A DNA stretch of 60,755 nt from an uncultured Olsenella sp. (GTDB lineage Bacteria; Actinomycetota; Coriobacteriia; Coriobacteriales; Atopobiaceae): positions 1-60,755 of the forward strand of contig OMVS01000004.1 in assembly GCA_900314575.1 (NCBI GenBank), in the 5' to 3' direction. The stretch's first letter is position 1. Every line of letters begins with the position of its first letter. A program made the translations under genes and the position numbers. Shown piece after piece: positions 50,129 to 58,223 of this stretch. The notes beneath the pieces are model-generated. The model made no database searches and was not told where the DNA came from. It saw only the letters and a program-made list of their open reading frames with translations.

Positions 50129-51892
50129 ATGAAGGCACTGTTCAACGACGGCCACGTCGAGGAGATCCCCGAGGACCAGGAACTCCACGTGATCCGCCAC
50201 TCCGCAGCCCACATCATGGCCCAGGCCATCGCGCGCCTCTACCCCGGGGCGAAGTTCGCCTACGGCCCCGCGACCGACAACGGCTTCTACTACGACGTCG
50301 ACCTCGGCGACAGGAAGGTCTCCGAGGAGGACTTCCCCGCGATCGAGGCGGAGATGCGCAAGATCTGCAAGGAGAACCTCAAGTTCCAGGCCTTCGAGAA
50401 GCCGCGCGACGAGGCCGTCGCCTTCATGGCGGAGCGCGGCCAGGACTACAAGGTCGAGCACATCGGCGATCTCGACCCCAGCGCGCGCATCACCTTCTAC
50501 CAGCAGGGCGAGTACGTTGACATGTGCGTGGGGCCCCACCTCCTCTACACCAAGGCGCTGAAGGCCTTCAAGCTCACGGCCGTCTCCGGCGCCTACTGGA
50601 AGGCCGACTCCAACAACAAGATGCTCACCCGCATCAACGGCGTCGCGTTCCGCAACAAGGACGAGATGGACGCCTACTTCAAGCTCCTCGAGGAGGCCGA
50701 GAAGCGCGACCACCGCAAGATCGGCAAGGAGATGGAGCTCTTCATGTTCTCGGACTTCGGTCCGGGCTTCCCCTTCTGGCTCCCCAACGGAATGAGGATC
50801 GTCAACTCCCTCAAGCAGTACTGGATGGAGATGCAGGACGCGTACGGCTACGAGCAGGTCGACACGCCGATCATCCTCTCCCGCCAGCTCTGGGAGACCT
50901 CGGGCCACTGGGACCACTACAAGGAGAACATGTACACCACGTCCATCGACGACGAGGACTACGCCATCAAGCCGATGAACTGCCCCGGCGCCTGCCTGAT
51001 CTACAAGTCGCGCCCCCGCAGCTACCGTGACCTGCCGCTCAAGCTCGCCGAGGCCGGTAAGGACCACCGCCACGAGCTGCGCGGCGCCCTCCACGGCCTG
51101 TTCCGCGTGCGCTCCTTCACGCAGGACGACGCGCACCTCTTCATCCGCCCGGACCAGATCACCGAGCAGGTGACGGACGTCGCGCACCTGATCACGGCCT
51201 ACTACAAGCAGTTCGGGTTCCCCTACAAGGTCGAGCTCTCCACCCGTCCGGACGACTCCATGGGCTCCGACGAGGACTGGGCGCTCGCCGAGCAGGGCCT
51301 CAAGGACGCGCTGGAGGCCATGGGCGTCGACTACACGCTCAACCCCGGCGACGGCGCCTTCTACGGCCCCAAGATCGACTTCCACCTGCAGGACTGCCTC
51401 GGCAGGACCTGGCAGTGCGGCACCATCCAGCTCGACTTCCAGCTCCCGCAGAACTTCGAGCTCGAGTACACCGACAAGGACGGCAGCAAGAAGCGCCCGA
51501 TCATGATCCATCGCGCGGGCTTCGGCTCCTTCGAGCGCTTCATCGGCATGCTGACCGAGCAGTACGCGGGCAAGTTCCCGACCTGGCTCTCGCCCTGCCA
51601 GGTCAAGGTGCTCCCCGTCTCCGAGAAGACCCGCGAGTACGCCGACGAGGTCGCGCGCAAGCTCCGCGACGCCGGCGTGCGCGTCAAGGTGGACGAGCGC
51701 GACGAGAAGATCGGCTACAAGATCCGCGAGGCCCGCAGCATCGACCGCGTGCCGTACATGCTGATCCTCGGCGAGAAGGAGAAGGAGGCCGGCAACATCT
51801 CCGTGCGCGACCGCACCAACGAGACGCACACCGCCGAGCTGGACGACTTCATCGCCGACGTCACGGCCGAGATCCGCGAGCGCCGCGGCTAG
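50129..51892 (+). CDS. thrS: Threonyl-tRNA synthetase lacking the TGS domain
   Basis: The class II enzyme charges tRNA-Thr. The 587-residue protein starts almost directly with the editing domain (VIRHSAAHIMAQAI, about 21-34). Motif 2, with the zinc Cys in MNCPGACLIYKSR, is near residue 288, motif 3 is near 490, and the anticodon-binding domain is from about 495. The N-terminal TGS domain (about 60 residues) of the usual 640-residue form is absent, and no in-frame start exists upstream. It starts at ATG 50129 behind GTGAGAGG. Confidence 0.96.
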   Translation: MKALFNDGHVEEIPEDQELHVIRHSAAHIMAQAIARLYPGAKFAYGPATDNGFYYDVDLGDRKVSEEDFPAIEAEMRKICKENLKFQAFEKPRDEAVAFMAERGQDYKVEHIGDLDPSARITFYQQGEYVDMCVGPHLLYTKALKAFKLTAVSGAYWKADSNNKMLTRINGVAFRNKDEMDAYFKLLEEAEKRDHRKIGKEMELFMFSDFGPGFPFWLPNGMRIVNSLKQYWMEMQDAYGYEQVDTPIILSRQLWETSGHWDHYKENMYTTSIDDEDYAIKPMNCPGACLIYKSRPRSYRDLPLKLAEAGKDHRHELRGALHGLFRVRSFTQDDAHLFIRPDQITEQVTDVAHLITAYYKQFGFPYKVELSTRPDDSMGSDEDWALAEQGLKDALEAMGVDYTLNPGDGAFYGPKIDFHLQDCLGRTWQCGTIQLDFQLPQNFELEYTDKDGSKKRPIMIHRAGFGSFERFIGMLTEQYAGKFPTWLSPCQVKVLPVSEKTREYADEVARKLRDAGVRVKVDERDEKIGYKIREARSIDRVPYMLILGEKEKEAGNISVRDRTNETHTAELDDFIADVTAEIRERRG

Positions 51893-51938
51893 AGGGCGCC
51901 GAGGCCGCAGGCGCTTGCGGCCATCCACGCCTTGGCAG

Positions 51939-51985
51939 AAGAGCCCCCATCCGGGACCCGAGCACGGGTCGGGACGGGGGCTCTT
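51939..51985 (+). terminator. thrS terminator
   Basis: A 10-bp perfect outer stem (51939-51948 with 51976-51985) carries an inner GACCCG/CGGGTC stem and is followed by CCTCGTC. It lies between convergent genes. Confidence 0.75.
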
Positions 51986-52039
51986 CCTCGTCGGGGGACG
52001 TCTGCGCCGGGCGCAGGTGCGCCGCCGCACGCGCCGACG

Positions 52040-54088
52040 TCAGAGGAGCCAGGCAGGCGGGCAGGCGCAGGCAGGCCGGGCGCAGGCGCGGGCGTCTGCC
52101 AGCGAGAGGAAGGCGCCTGCCGCATAGGTGCCGTCCCCAGACGGCCGCAGGGCGACGCAACAGTCGATGGCGTCCCCGGCGAGCGCGACCGGCAGCAGGG
52201 GCACGACCGCATCGGTGGCCGGCACGTAGGCGGGCACGCAGGGACGGTAGCCGAGCGCGGCCGAGCGCAGCGCCCTTCGGCACGCCCGCTCGATGGGCGT
52301 GGCCAGACGGGCGAGAAGGGCCTCGTCTTCCAGAACCGCTCGGCCCAGATCGTCGGGGGAGCCCTCCGCCAGGAGCTCGGACGCGCGCGGACTCTCCGCG
52401 AGCGTCCCCTCCAGGAAGGCGCGCGGGAGCCGGCTCAGCTGGTGCAGGGCGATCTGCCCGAGGTTGAGCTCGAGTTTCGCGTCCAGCGCGGGCACGAGGC
52501 CCTCCGCGGCGTCGAGGTAGCTCGCGGGCAGCGGAAGCTCCCCGAAGGTCGCGAGGGCTGTGGGCCGCTCGTCGGCGAGGGGGTCTGCCGCGACGATTGC
52601 GTCGGCCGTCCACGGCGCGGCGACGCCGGAGGCCCCGCCCTCCTCCGTGGCTTTGAGGACGAGGTACACGTCGAGCCCGCGCGGGTCGCGCAGGCCGGTG
52701 TCGAGCGCGGCCCTCCTGCCCGAGGCGTCCTGGGCGAGCCTGCCCTGGCGCCTGATGCGGAACACGGTCGCGCAGAGGTAGTAGCGGAGAAGCCCGTGGG
52801 AGTCCGCGACGTCGCCGTCCTTCTCGGAGCACCACCCATCGGGCGCGCAGGCGGATGCGAGCGCGCCGACGAGGGCGTCCCACGAGGGGATGGCGACGAG
52901 GGAGGCGAACTCGCGCCTCACGCTGACACGCTCCTCGAAGTCGCGTCGCGCGGGGACGAGCAGCTCCCAGGGCTCGGCCTCGACCGGGCACCCGGAGGGG
53001 CCGGCGGCCTCGAGGGCCGCACCGGTCGCGTCGTCGTCCACCCGCTCGACGCGCCAGGACCTCCCGGTGGGGTCGGCCTTCCCATGGGCGAGCGCGAGCT
53101 CGATGGGGGTGCCGTCGGCGTGGAGGTAGCGCAGGGGGAAGGAGACGCGCGTGCGGCTTCCCCGGACGGCGCCGGTCGAGACGGCGTAGGCCCAGTCCTC
53201 GTCGAGGACCTTGGGGAGGTTCGCGTCGAAGGGGAGGGCGCGCGCGAGGGCGCCGGCGAGGCGCGTGGGAAGGTGCACCTCGGCGGTGAAGTCGGTCGGG
53301 ATGCCTCGCAGGTCGGGCGCCTCGTCCACGGCGATGGACTGCGCCACGGGCGCGACGGGTGCCGCGGGTGCGGCGGATGCCGTGGGGGCCGCGGGCGCGG
53401 CAGGGGCGGCAGGGGCGGAGAAGGACGTGGGCGTCGTGGGCTCTGCGGAGGGGCGGGCCGGCGCCTCGGCTGTGCCGTTGTCGCCGTCGACCTCGGCCTC
53501 GGCGGTCGGCGCCTCGTCGGCCGGAGCCTCGCCGGCGGCAACCTCACTCGCAGGTTCCTCGCTAGAAGCCGGCGCGACGCGCACGTCCTCGCCGGATGCA
53601 GCCTCGGGCTCCGCGGGCTTCTCAGCCACATCGCCCGCCACGGCCTCGGGCTCCGCGGGGGCCGCGACGGCCTCGGGCTCCGCGGGTGCCGCCGCGGCCT
53701 CGGGCTCCGCGGGCTTCTTCGCCCTGCGTACGCACTTCGGCCTGGTAGGCCGCGCGCCCTTTGGCTGGCGCCCCTTCCTCCAGGGCTTGCCGCCCGCCGC
53801 CTTGCGGTCCTTGTCGTCCCCGGCGGCCTCGAGGTACTTGTCCCAGTCGGGGAGGCGCTCGATGCGGACGTAGGAGCGGCCTCCCTTGAAGTCGAGGATG
53901 GTCACGAACTCGCCGAGCATCTCGAGGAGCTCGCGCGTGGAGGAGACGCCGAGGTCCGCCGCCGAGAGGCCGTCCTCTGCGAGCGCCTCCTCGACGTGCG
54001 TCACGAACGTCTGGCGGCCGAATCCGAAGCGCTCCGAGAGGAGGCGATAGAAGTAGAGCTTATTCCCAGGTGTCAAGGTAGGCTGCAA
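52040..54088 (-). CDS. LOTUS/OST-HTH-like plus DUF3825-like protein with long Ala/Pro/Glu linker
   Basis: The 682-residue protein has three parts. Residues 10-78 read like an OST-HTH/LOTUS winged helix (LGVSSTRELLEMLGEFV...GGRSYVRIERL), a predicted RNA-binding fold. Residues 85-245 are a low-complexity linker of repeated AEPEA and Ala-Pro runs. Residues 250-680 contain a globular region whose LLRYYLCATVFRIRR...ALDTGLRDPRGLDVYLVLK segment resembles DUF3825. No catalytic motif is evident. The start is TTG at 54086-54088 with AAGGGA upstream. The domain calls are pattern recognition and need a profile search. It is divergent from the cystathionine-synthase-like gene. Confidence 0.6.
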   Translation of the reverse strand: MQPTLTPGNKLYFYRLLSERFGFGRQTFVTHVEEALAEDGLSAADLGVSSTRELLEMLGEFVTILDFKGGRSYVRIERLPDWDKYLEAAGDDKDRKAAGGKPWRKGRQPKGARPTRPKCVRRAKKPAEPEAAAAPAEPEAVAAPAEPEAVAGDVAEKPAEPEAASGEDVRVAPASSEEPASEVAAGEAPADEAPTAEAEVDGDNGTAEAPARPSAEPTTPTSFSAPAAPAAPAAPTASAAPAAPVAPVAQSIAVDEAPDLRGIPTDFTAEVHLPTRLAGALARALPFDANLPKVLDEDWAYAVSTGAVRGSRTRVSFPLRYLHADGTPIELALAHGKADPTGRSWRVERVDDDATGAALEAAGPSGCPVEAEPWELLVPARRDFEERVSVRREFASLVAIPSWDALVGALASACAPDGWCSEKDGDVADSHGLLRYYLCATVFRIRRQGRLAQDASGRRAALDTGLRDPRGLDVYLVLKATEEGGASGVAAPWTADAIVAADPLADERPTALATFGELPLPASYLDAAEGLVPALDAKLELNLGQIALHQLSRLPRAFLEGTLAESPRASELLAEGSPDDLGRAVLEDEALLARLATPIERACRRALRSAALGYRPCVPAYVPATDAVVPLLPVALAGDAIDCCVALRPSGDGTYAAGAFLSLADARACARPACACPPAWLL

Positions 54089-54222
54089 TTGTGGTCCCTT
54101 CGTAGTGTGCTAGACGATGGTAGCACCAGCACACCCTCCCGCGCCGCCTGCCACCCTGTCTTGGACCAGCGGCTCGCCCGAGGCGCACCGGTCGCATCCT
54201 TGCGGATGGCGCTTTCAGGCGA

Positions 54223-54231
54223 TGTTACACT
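54223..54231 (+). promoter_or_regulatory. Extended -10 (TGTTACACT) before the cystathionine-synthase-like gene
   Basis: TGn-TACACT lies 54 bases before the TTG start, with TTGCGG at 54200 as a distant -35 candidate (20-base spacing). Confidence 0.45.
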
Positions 54232-54285
54232 CTGCTTTAAGAAATCTATGAAAGGGGCGGTAGGGACACGAGGGAAGGAGACGCC

Positions 54286-55170
54286 TTGGAATCTGGACGC
54301 GCGGCCGAGCTTGAGAGGAAACTGGACGACCAAGCCGCGTACGAGGACGCCCTCGCCACCATCGAGGACGGCTTCTCGAGGCGGCTGTGCGCGGTGCGGA
54401 CCCGCGTCGTGGCGATGGAGGACGGCATCGGGGCGCTCAGGCGGCTGGGCCTCGAGCGCAAGGTCAGGTTCCTGCGCGTGCTGGGCGGCAGGCCGGTCAC
54501 GTGCCACGACGTGCGCCAGGCCGCCGGCGACGCCCGGGACGCCGGGGAGCTCCTCGTGGCGGACAACACGCTGGCCACCTCCTTCGGGTGCCAGGCGACG
54601 CGCCTCGGGGCGCATATCGCCTACGAGGAGCTGGACCACGTGGTGCAGCGCGAGGGCTCCAACCTCATGGCGATCAGCGTCTCGAGGGACGCCGTGCAGG
54701 CCGTCACCGACCTTGGCCGGAGGCTCAAGGGCATCCGGAGGCCCACGGCGGCAGAGGTCGTAGAGCTCGCCGCCGGCCTGGAGGACTTCGACGAGCGCCG
54801 CCGCGCGGCATTCGACTGCGCGCAGGTCGTGGCCTACTACCTGCTCTGCCACCCCAAGGTCGCCCACGTCTACTACCCGGGCCTGCCGCATGACCCGTCG
54901 TTCGCCGTGGCGTCGAGCATCATCAGGAACGGCTTCGGGAGCTGCGTCGACTTCGAGCTCGACCTCACGGACGCCGGCTCCATGGCCCGCGTCCTCGAGA
55001 GCGCGCGCGAGGTGCTGGACCCGTGGGCCCCCGGGGGCGACGGCGTGGAGTTCCTGAGGCTCGCGCAGGGCGAGAAGGACCCGCTGCATGCGCTCGTCCG
55101 CCTGCGCTGCGGCCACGCGAAGCCCCTGCCGTTCGTCTCCAAGCTCGAGCGCGTCCTCGCGACCGCATGA
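54286..55170 (+). CDS. Cys/Met-metabolism PLP-enzyme homologue lacking the catalytic lysine (pseudoenzyme)
   Basis: The 294-residue protein aligns by eye with the cystathionine gamma-synthase/lyase family over its last 220 residues. LLVADNTLATSFG matches the VVDNTFATP loop with the PLP-contacting Asp. HPKVAHVYYPGLPHDP matches the HPKV-YPGL block, and LVRLRCGH matches the carboxylate-binding Arg block. But the SATK Schiff-base motif is replaced by EELDH, the Lys position being His, and about 100 N-terminal residues of the family are missing. It therefore should not form the PLP aldimine. It starts at TTG 54286 after GGAAGGAG. The stop overlaps the start of a lipoprotein gene. Confidence 0.7.
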   Translation: MESGRAAELERKLDDQAAYEDALATIEDGFSRRLCAVRTRVVAMEDGIGALRRLGLERKVRFLRVLGGRPVTCHDVRQAAGDARDAGELLVADNTLATSFGCQATRLGAHIAYEELDHVVQREGSNLMAISVSRDAVQAVTDLGRRLKGIRRPTAAEVVELAAGLEDFDERRRAAFDCAQVVAYYLLCHPKVAHVYYPGLPHDPSFAVASSIIRNGFGSCVDFELDLTDAGSMARVLESAREVLDPWAPGGDGVEFLRLAQGEKDPLHALVRLRCGHAKPLPFVSKLERVLATA

Positions 55171-55883
55171 GGTCGCGAGGGGTTCGTCCAGCAGCCTGGC
55201 GCTCGGTCCGGCGGGCGGCGGGGCACGCGGCCCGGCCGGCAGCCTGGCGCTCGGTCCGGCGGGCGGCGCTGACAAGGACGTGGCGGGTCGTAGCCCTCGC
55301 GCTGGCGGCCGCCCTCGCGCTCGTCGCGCCCGTCGGCCTCGCGGCGTGCACGGATGACGCGGGCCAGGCTCGGGCGTCCGCAGCCGCTGTCCTCGACGTA
55401 CTCAAGGACCCCACGAGGGAGGGCCTCGAGGGGCTCGTGGGCACCTCCGGGGCGGCGGAGCTCGACGCGGCGGCGACCGAGCTCGCGGGGGAGGGCATCG
55501 ACCTCTACGAGCTGATGTCGCACCTCGGGAGGCACTTCGACTACACGATCGACTCCGTCCAGGTCACGGGCGACGAGGCGGTCGTGACCGTCTCGAGCTC
55601 CAACGCGGACTTCTCGGCGGCGATGGCCTCCGCGGAGGCGCGCGCGGACGCGTGGCTCGAGAGCGAAGATGGCCAGCAGGCGTACGCGGCGGGCGACAAG
55701 GACGCGATCTCGAGGCGCTACGCGGAGCTCCTCTACGAGGAGGTCGACGCGTCGACGGAGACGGTCAGCGGCTCCGGCGAGCTCAGGCTCCGCCGCGCCG
55801 ACGGCTCGTCCTGGAGGCTCGAGGACGGCAGCCAGGACGAGCTCGTCTCCGTCTTCTTCGCCGGCCAGCAGGTCGCCTGGTAG
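55167..55883 (+). CDS. Putative lipoprotein with duplicated N-region
   Basis: The 238-residue protein has a hydrophobic signal segment (about 40-58, VVALALAAALALVAPV) ending in the lipobox GLAAC with lipid-modified Cys61. The mature part (about 62-238) is acidic and helical with no recognised domain; a central YTIDSVQVTGDEAVVTVS strand pair resembles DUF-type secreted proteins. The n-region is unusually long (about 38 residues) because RPAAWRSVRRAA is encoded twice in a 48-base duplication. ATG 55167 overlaps the previous stop (ATGA), so the two are coupled. Function unknown. Confidence 0.72.
   Translation: MRSRGVRPAAWRSVRRAAGHAARPAAWRSVRRAALTRTWRVVALALAAALALVAPVGLAACTDDAGQARASAAAVLDVLKDPTREGLEGLVGTSGAAELDAAATELAGEGIDLYELMSHLGRHFDYTIDSVQVTGDEAVVTVSSSNADFSAAMASAEARADAWLESEDGQQAYAAGDKDAISRRYAELLYEEVDASTETVSGSGELRLRRADGSSWRLEDGSQDELVSVFFAGQQVAW
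55191..55268 (+). repeat. 30-base perfect direct repeat in the lipoprotein signal region
   Basis: 55191-55220 is repeated at 55239-55268, a 48-base period that keeps the frame and duplicates 16 codons. Confidence 0.85.
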
Positions 55884-55890
55884 GGGAGGT

Positions 55891-55935
55891 GCCACGGCGC
55901 GGTCGCCGGCGCGCGGCCGGGACCCGCGCCGTGGC
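55891..55935. terminator. Terminator between lipoprotein gene and folA
   Basis: A 12-bp perfect stem (55891-55902 with 55924-55935) encloses a GC-rich 21-base loop. It lies between convergent genes, with no T-run. Confidence 0.55.
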
Positions 55936-55975
55936 GCGGTCGCGCATGGCGCACTCCCCGTCGACCCCGCCGTAC

Positions 55976-56488
55976 CTACATGCGTACGCGCTGGTAGGTG
56001 ACGTAGGAGAAGGGCACGCCCCCGGCGGTCACCCCTCCGGGCGCCTCCTCGGCGACGACCCACGACGGGTCCGCGTCGAGGTCGGGGAAGAAGGCGTCGG
56101 CGGGGAGCACGACGTCGTTCTTCGTGACGTAGGCGAGCTCGCAGGCGGGGAGGAGCTCGCGATAGACGCTCTCGCCCCCGATGAGCCAGGCCTTCTCGAC
56201 CTTCTCGCCCTTCTCACCTGCCCCTTCCGAGACGGCGCGCAGGGCCTCGTCGACGTCGTGGACCACCTCGACGCCGGTGGCCCGGAAGCCCCCGTCGCGG
56301 GTGAGGACGACGTTGCGGCGCCCCTTGAGCGCCCCGCCGGGGAAGCTCTCGAAGGTCTTGCGGCCCATCAGCACGGTGCCGCCCATCGTGAGCTCGACGA
56401 AGCGGTGCATGTCGGCCTTGTTCCTCACGAGGAGCCTGCCCTCGGAGCCGATGCCCCAGTCGCCCGTCACAGAGACGATCGCGTTCAT
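55976..56488 (-). CDS. folA: Dihydrofolate reductase
   Basis: FolA reduces dihydrofolate, the product of ThyA, to tetrahydrofolate with NADPH. The 170-residue protein has the N-terminal MNAIVSVTGDWGIG, the VLMGRKTFESFPGGALKGRRNVVLT block (seen as LMGRKTFESFPGG) and AWLIGGESVYRELLP near residue 110. The conserved Asp/Glu of the active site is represented in the NKADMHRFVELT segment. It starts at ATG 56486-56488. It lies eight bases after thyA on the minus strand, the usual thyA-folA pairing. Confidence 0.93.
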   Translation of the reverse strand: MNAIVSVTGDWGIGSEGRLLVRNKADMHRFVELTMGGTVLMGRKTFESFPGGALKGRRNVVLTRDGGFRATGVEVVHDVDEALRAVSEGAGEKGEKVEKAWLIGGESVYRELLPACELAYVTKNDVVLPADAFFPDLDADPSWVVAEEAPGGVTAGGVPFSYVTYQRVRM

Positions 56489-56496
56489 CTGGCCTC

Positions 56497-57299
56497 CTAG
56501 ATAGCGATGGGGATGTTCTTGACCTGCGGGCCGTGCTGGTAGTCCTCGACGACGAGGTCGTCGGTGGTGAAGTCGTAGAAGTCCGTGACCTCGGGGTTGA
56601 GCGAGACCTTGGGGGCCGGGTACTGCGGGCGCTCGATGAGCTCGCGCACGACGTCGACGTGGCGGTCGTAGATGTGGGCGTCCGCGATCATGTGGACGAG
56701 CTCGCCGGCGACCATGCCCTCGACCTGCGCGACCATCATGAGCAGGAGCGCGTACTGGCAGACGTTCCAGTTGTTGGCCGCGAGGACGTCCTGGCTGCGC
56801 TGGACGAGCAGCAGGTTGAGCGTCGGCCTCTCGTCGCCCGGCGCGCGCGTCACGTTGTAGATCGCGTTGAAGGCGCACGGGTAGAGGTGCATCTCCGAGA
56901 GGTCGTGGAAGTTGTACAGGTTCGTCATGATGCGCCTGCTGTAGGGCTCGTGCTCGAGCTGCCACAGGACGCGGTCCATCTGGTCGAAGTCGCCCTCGGG
57001 GTAGTGGCTCCTCTGGGCCACCTGGTAGCCGTAGGCCTTGCCGATCGAGCCCGTCTCGTCGGCCCACTCGTCCCAGATGTGGCTGTGGAGGTCGTGGATG
57101 TTGTTGGACTTGCGCTGGTAGATCCAGAGGCCGGGAACTCCTTCCTGAGGTCGTAGCGATTGCACACGCCGAAGCGCTTGATGGTATAGGCGCTCGTGCC
57201 GTCCTCCCAGTGCGGGCGGACCTTCTGGCCCTCGGTCGTGGTTCCGTTCTTGATGATATCGTCGCACATGGCGACGAAGATTTCGTCTGCCTTGCTCAT
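56497..57299 (-). pseudogene. thyA: Thymidylate synthase with internal deletion and frameshift
   Basis: Reading from ATG 57297-57299 (GGAG upstream), 57 codons give a normal ThyA N-terminus (MSKADEIF...RYDLRKEFPA). At 57129-57131 the frame is lost. The remainder (LWIYQRKSNNIHDLHSH to the stop at 56497, 210 codons) is intact in another frame, with the catalytic Cys in LYPCAFNAIY and RSQDVLAANNWNV. About 15-16 residues expected between KEFPA and LWIYQ are missing, including the HELL-type Glu (Glu58 of E. coli). The two frames overlap by one base, so the deletion is 3n+1 bases. It is a genuine pseudogene or an assembly/sequencing error. Confidence 0.85.
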
Positions 57300-57340
57300 G
57301 TGGCTCCAATCTGTCGTCGTCCGCTGCCCTCGGGCAGCCC

Positions 57341-57781
57341 CTAGGCGGAGAGGCCGCCTGTCGCGCCCGGCAGCCCCGCGCCGAGCCCGTCTGCGGGCGC
57401 GTCGCCCAGCCCGTAGCCGTCGCCGTCGCCCAGCCCATAGCCGTCGCCGTCGCCCAGCCCGTAGCCCGGGACGCCATCGTAGCCGTCGCCGTCGCCGTCG
57501 TCCAGCCCGTAGCCCGGGACGCCATCGTAGCCGTCGCCGGGCACGAGGAGCCGCTCCTCGGGGCAGCCGTCGGAGTACAGCAGGTATTCCTCTGCCAGCC
57601 GGCCGGCGCAGGAGGCGACGGACGAGGAGAGCAGGAGCAGGGCGAGAAGGACGGTGGCCACGAGGACGTAGGCGCCGTTCCCCGAGGCTGTGTTGTCGGG
57701 CGAGGTCGTCGCGCTCGCGGTCTCTATGGTCTGCCCGGGCTGGACCTCGTCCGCCCGCGCGCGCTTGTCGTCGGTCTCCAA
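57341..57781 (-). CDS. Small membrane protein with Gly/Tyr/Asp-rich repeat tail
   Basis: The 146-residue protein has a polar N-terminus, one membrane helix (about 37-58, AYVLVATVLLALLLLSSSV) and, from about residue 82, a repetitive tail. The tail is built of GDGYGLGD and DGYDGVPGYGLGDG units encoded by 24- and about 42-base DNA repeats. The start is TTG 57779-57781 after GGGAGGGG. It lies between the Nudix gene (17 bases) and thyA (41 bases) in the minus-strand operon. I do not recognise a family. The tail probably faces outside or forms a flexible region. Confidence 0.7.
   Translation of the reverse strand: METDDKRARADEVQPGQTIETASATTSPDNTASGNGAYVLVATVLLALLLLSSSVASCAGRLAEEYLLYSDGCPEERLLVPGDGYDGVPGYGLDDGDGDGYDGVPGYGLGDGDGYGLGDGDGYGLGDAPADGLGAGLPGATGGLSA
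57361..57540. repeat. Tandem repeats encoding the Gly/Tyr-rich tail
   Basis: Units around CAGCCCGTAGCCGTCGCC of 24 bases occur about three times, followed by two longer units containing CAGCCCGTAGCCCGGGACGC. It is an in-frame, potentially length-variable coding minisatellite. Confidence 0.75.
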
Positions 57782-57798
57782 GAGCCCCTCCCGGTCCC

Positions 57799-58221
57799 CT
57801 ACAGGTGCTCCGCCGAGAACAGCGCGTCCCAGAGGCCGCCGAGCGACATCGCGACCTTGCGGTCAGCCGGCAGCCAGTCAACGTCCAGGAGCTCGTCGCG
57901 GCCGAGCCAGCGCGCGTCGGAGTGCTCGAGGAGGGTCGGCTCCTCGCCGGGCGCGAGGGTGCAGACGTAGCAGTCGAGCGTGAGGTGGAAGTCCCCGTAG
58001 TCCTGCTCCACCGTGTCGAGGAACCACACGGTGGAGAGGCGCGCCGCGAGCTCCTCGGAGATCTCGCGCCTGAGGGCCTGCTCGCCCGTCTCGCCCTTCT
58101 CCACCTTGCCGCCGGGGAACTCCCAGCCTCCCTGCATGTCGCCGTGCCCGCGCTGGCAGCAGAACACGGAGCCGTCGCGGCTGATGACGGCGCAGACGGC
58201 GTGGACCTTACGCTCTGCCAT
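57799..58221 (-). CDS. Nudix hydrolase (MutT-like, 8-oxo-dGTPase candidate)
   Basis: The 140-residue protein carries a complete Nudix box near residues 37-59: GGK...GE...REISEEL with all conserved Gly, Glu and Arg residues. It begins ERKVHAVCAVISRDG, and WEFPGGKVE just before the box is the pattern of MutT/CTP pyrophosphohydrolase enzymes that clean damaged nucleotides from the pool. It lies two bases after the thioesterase gene, so it is co-transcribed. Its neighbours thyA-folA also serve nucleotide supply. Confidence 0.9.
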   Translation of the reverse strand: MAERKVHAVCAVISRDGSVFCCQRGHGDMQGGWEFPGGKVEKGETGEQALRREISEELAARLSTVWFLDTVEQDYGDFHLTLDCYVCTLAPGEEPTLLEHSDARWLGRDELLDVDWLPADRKVAMSLGGLWDALFSAEHL

Positions 58222-58223
58222 GG

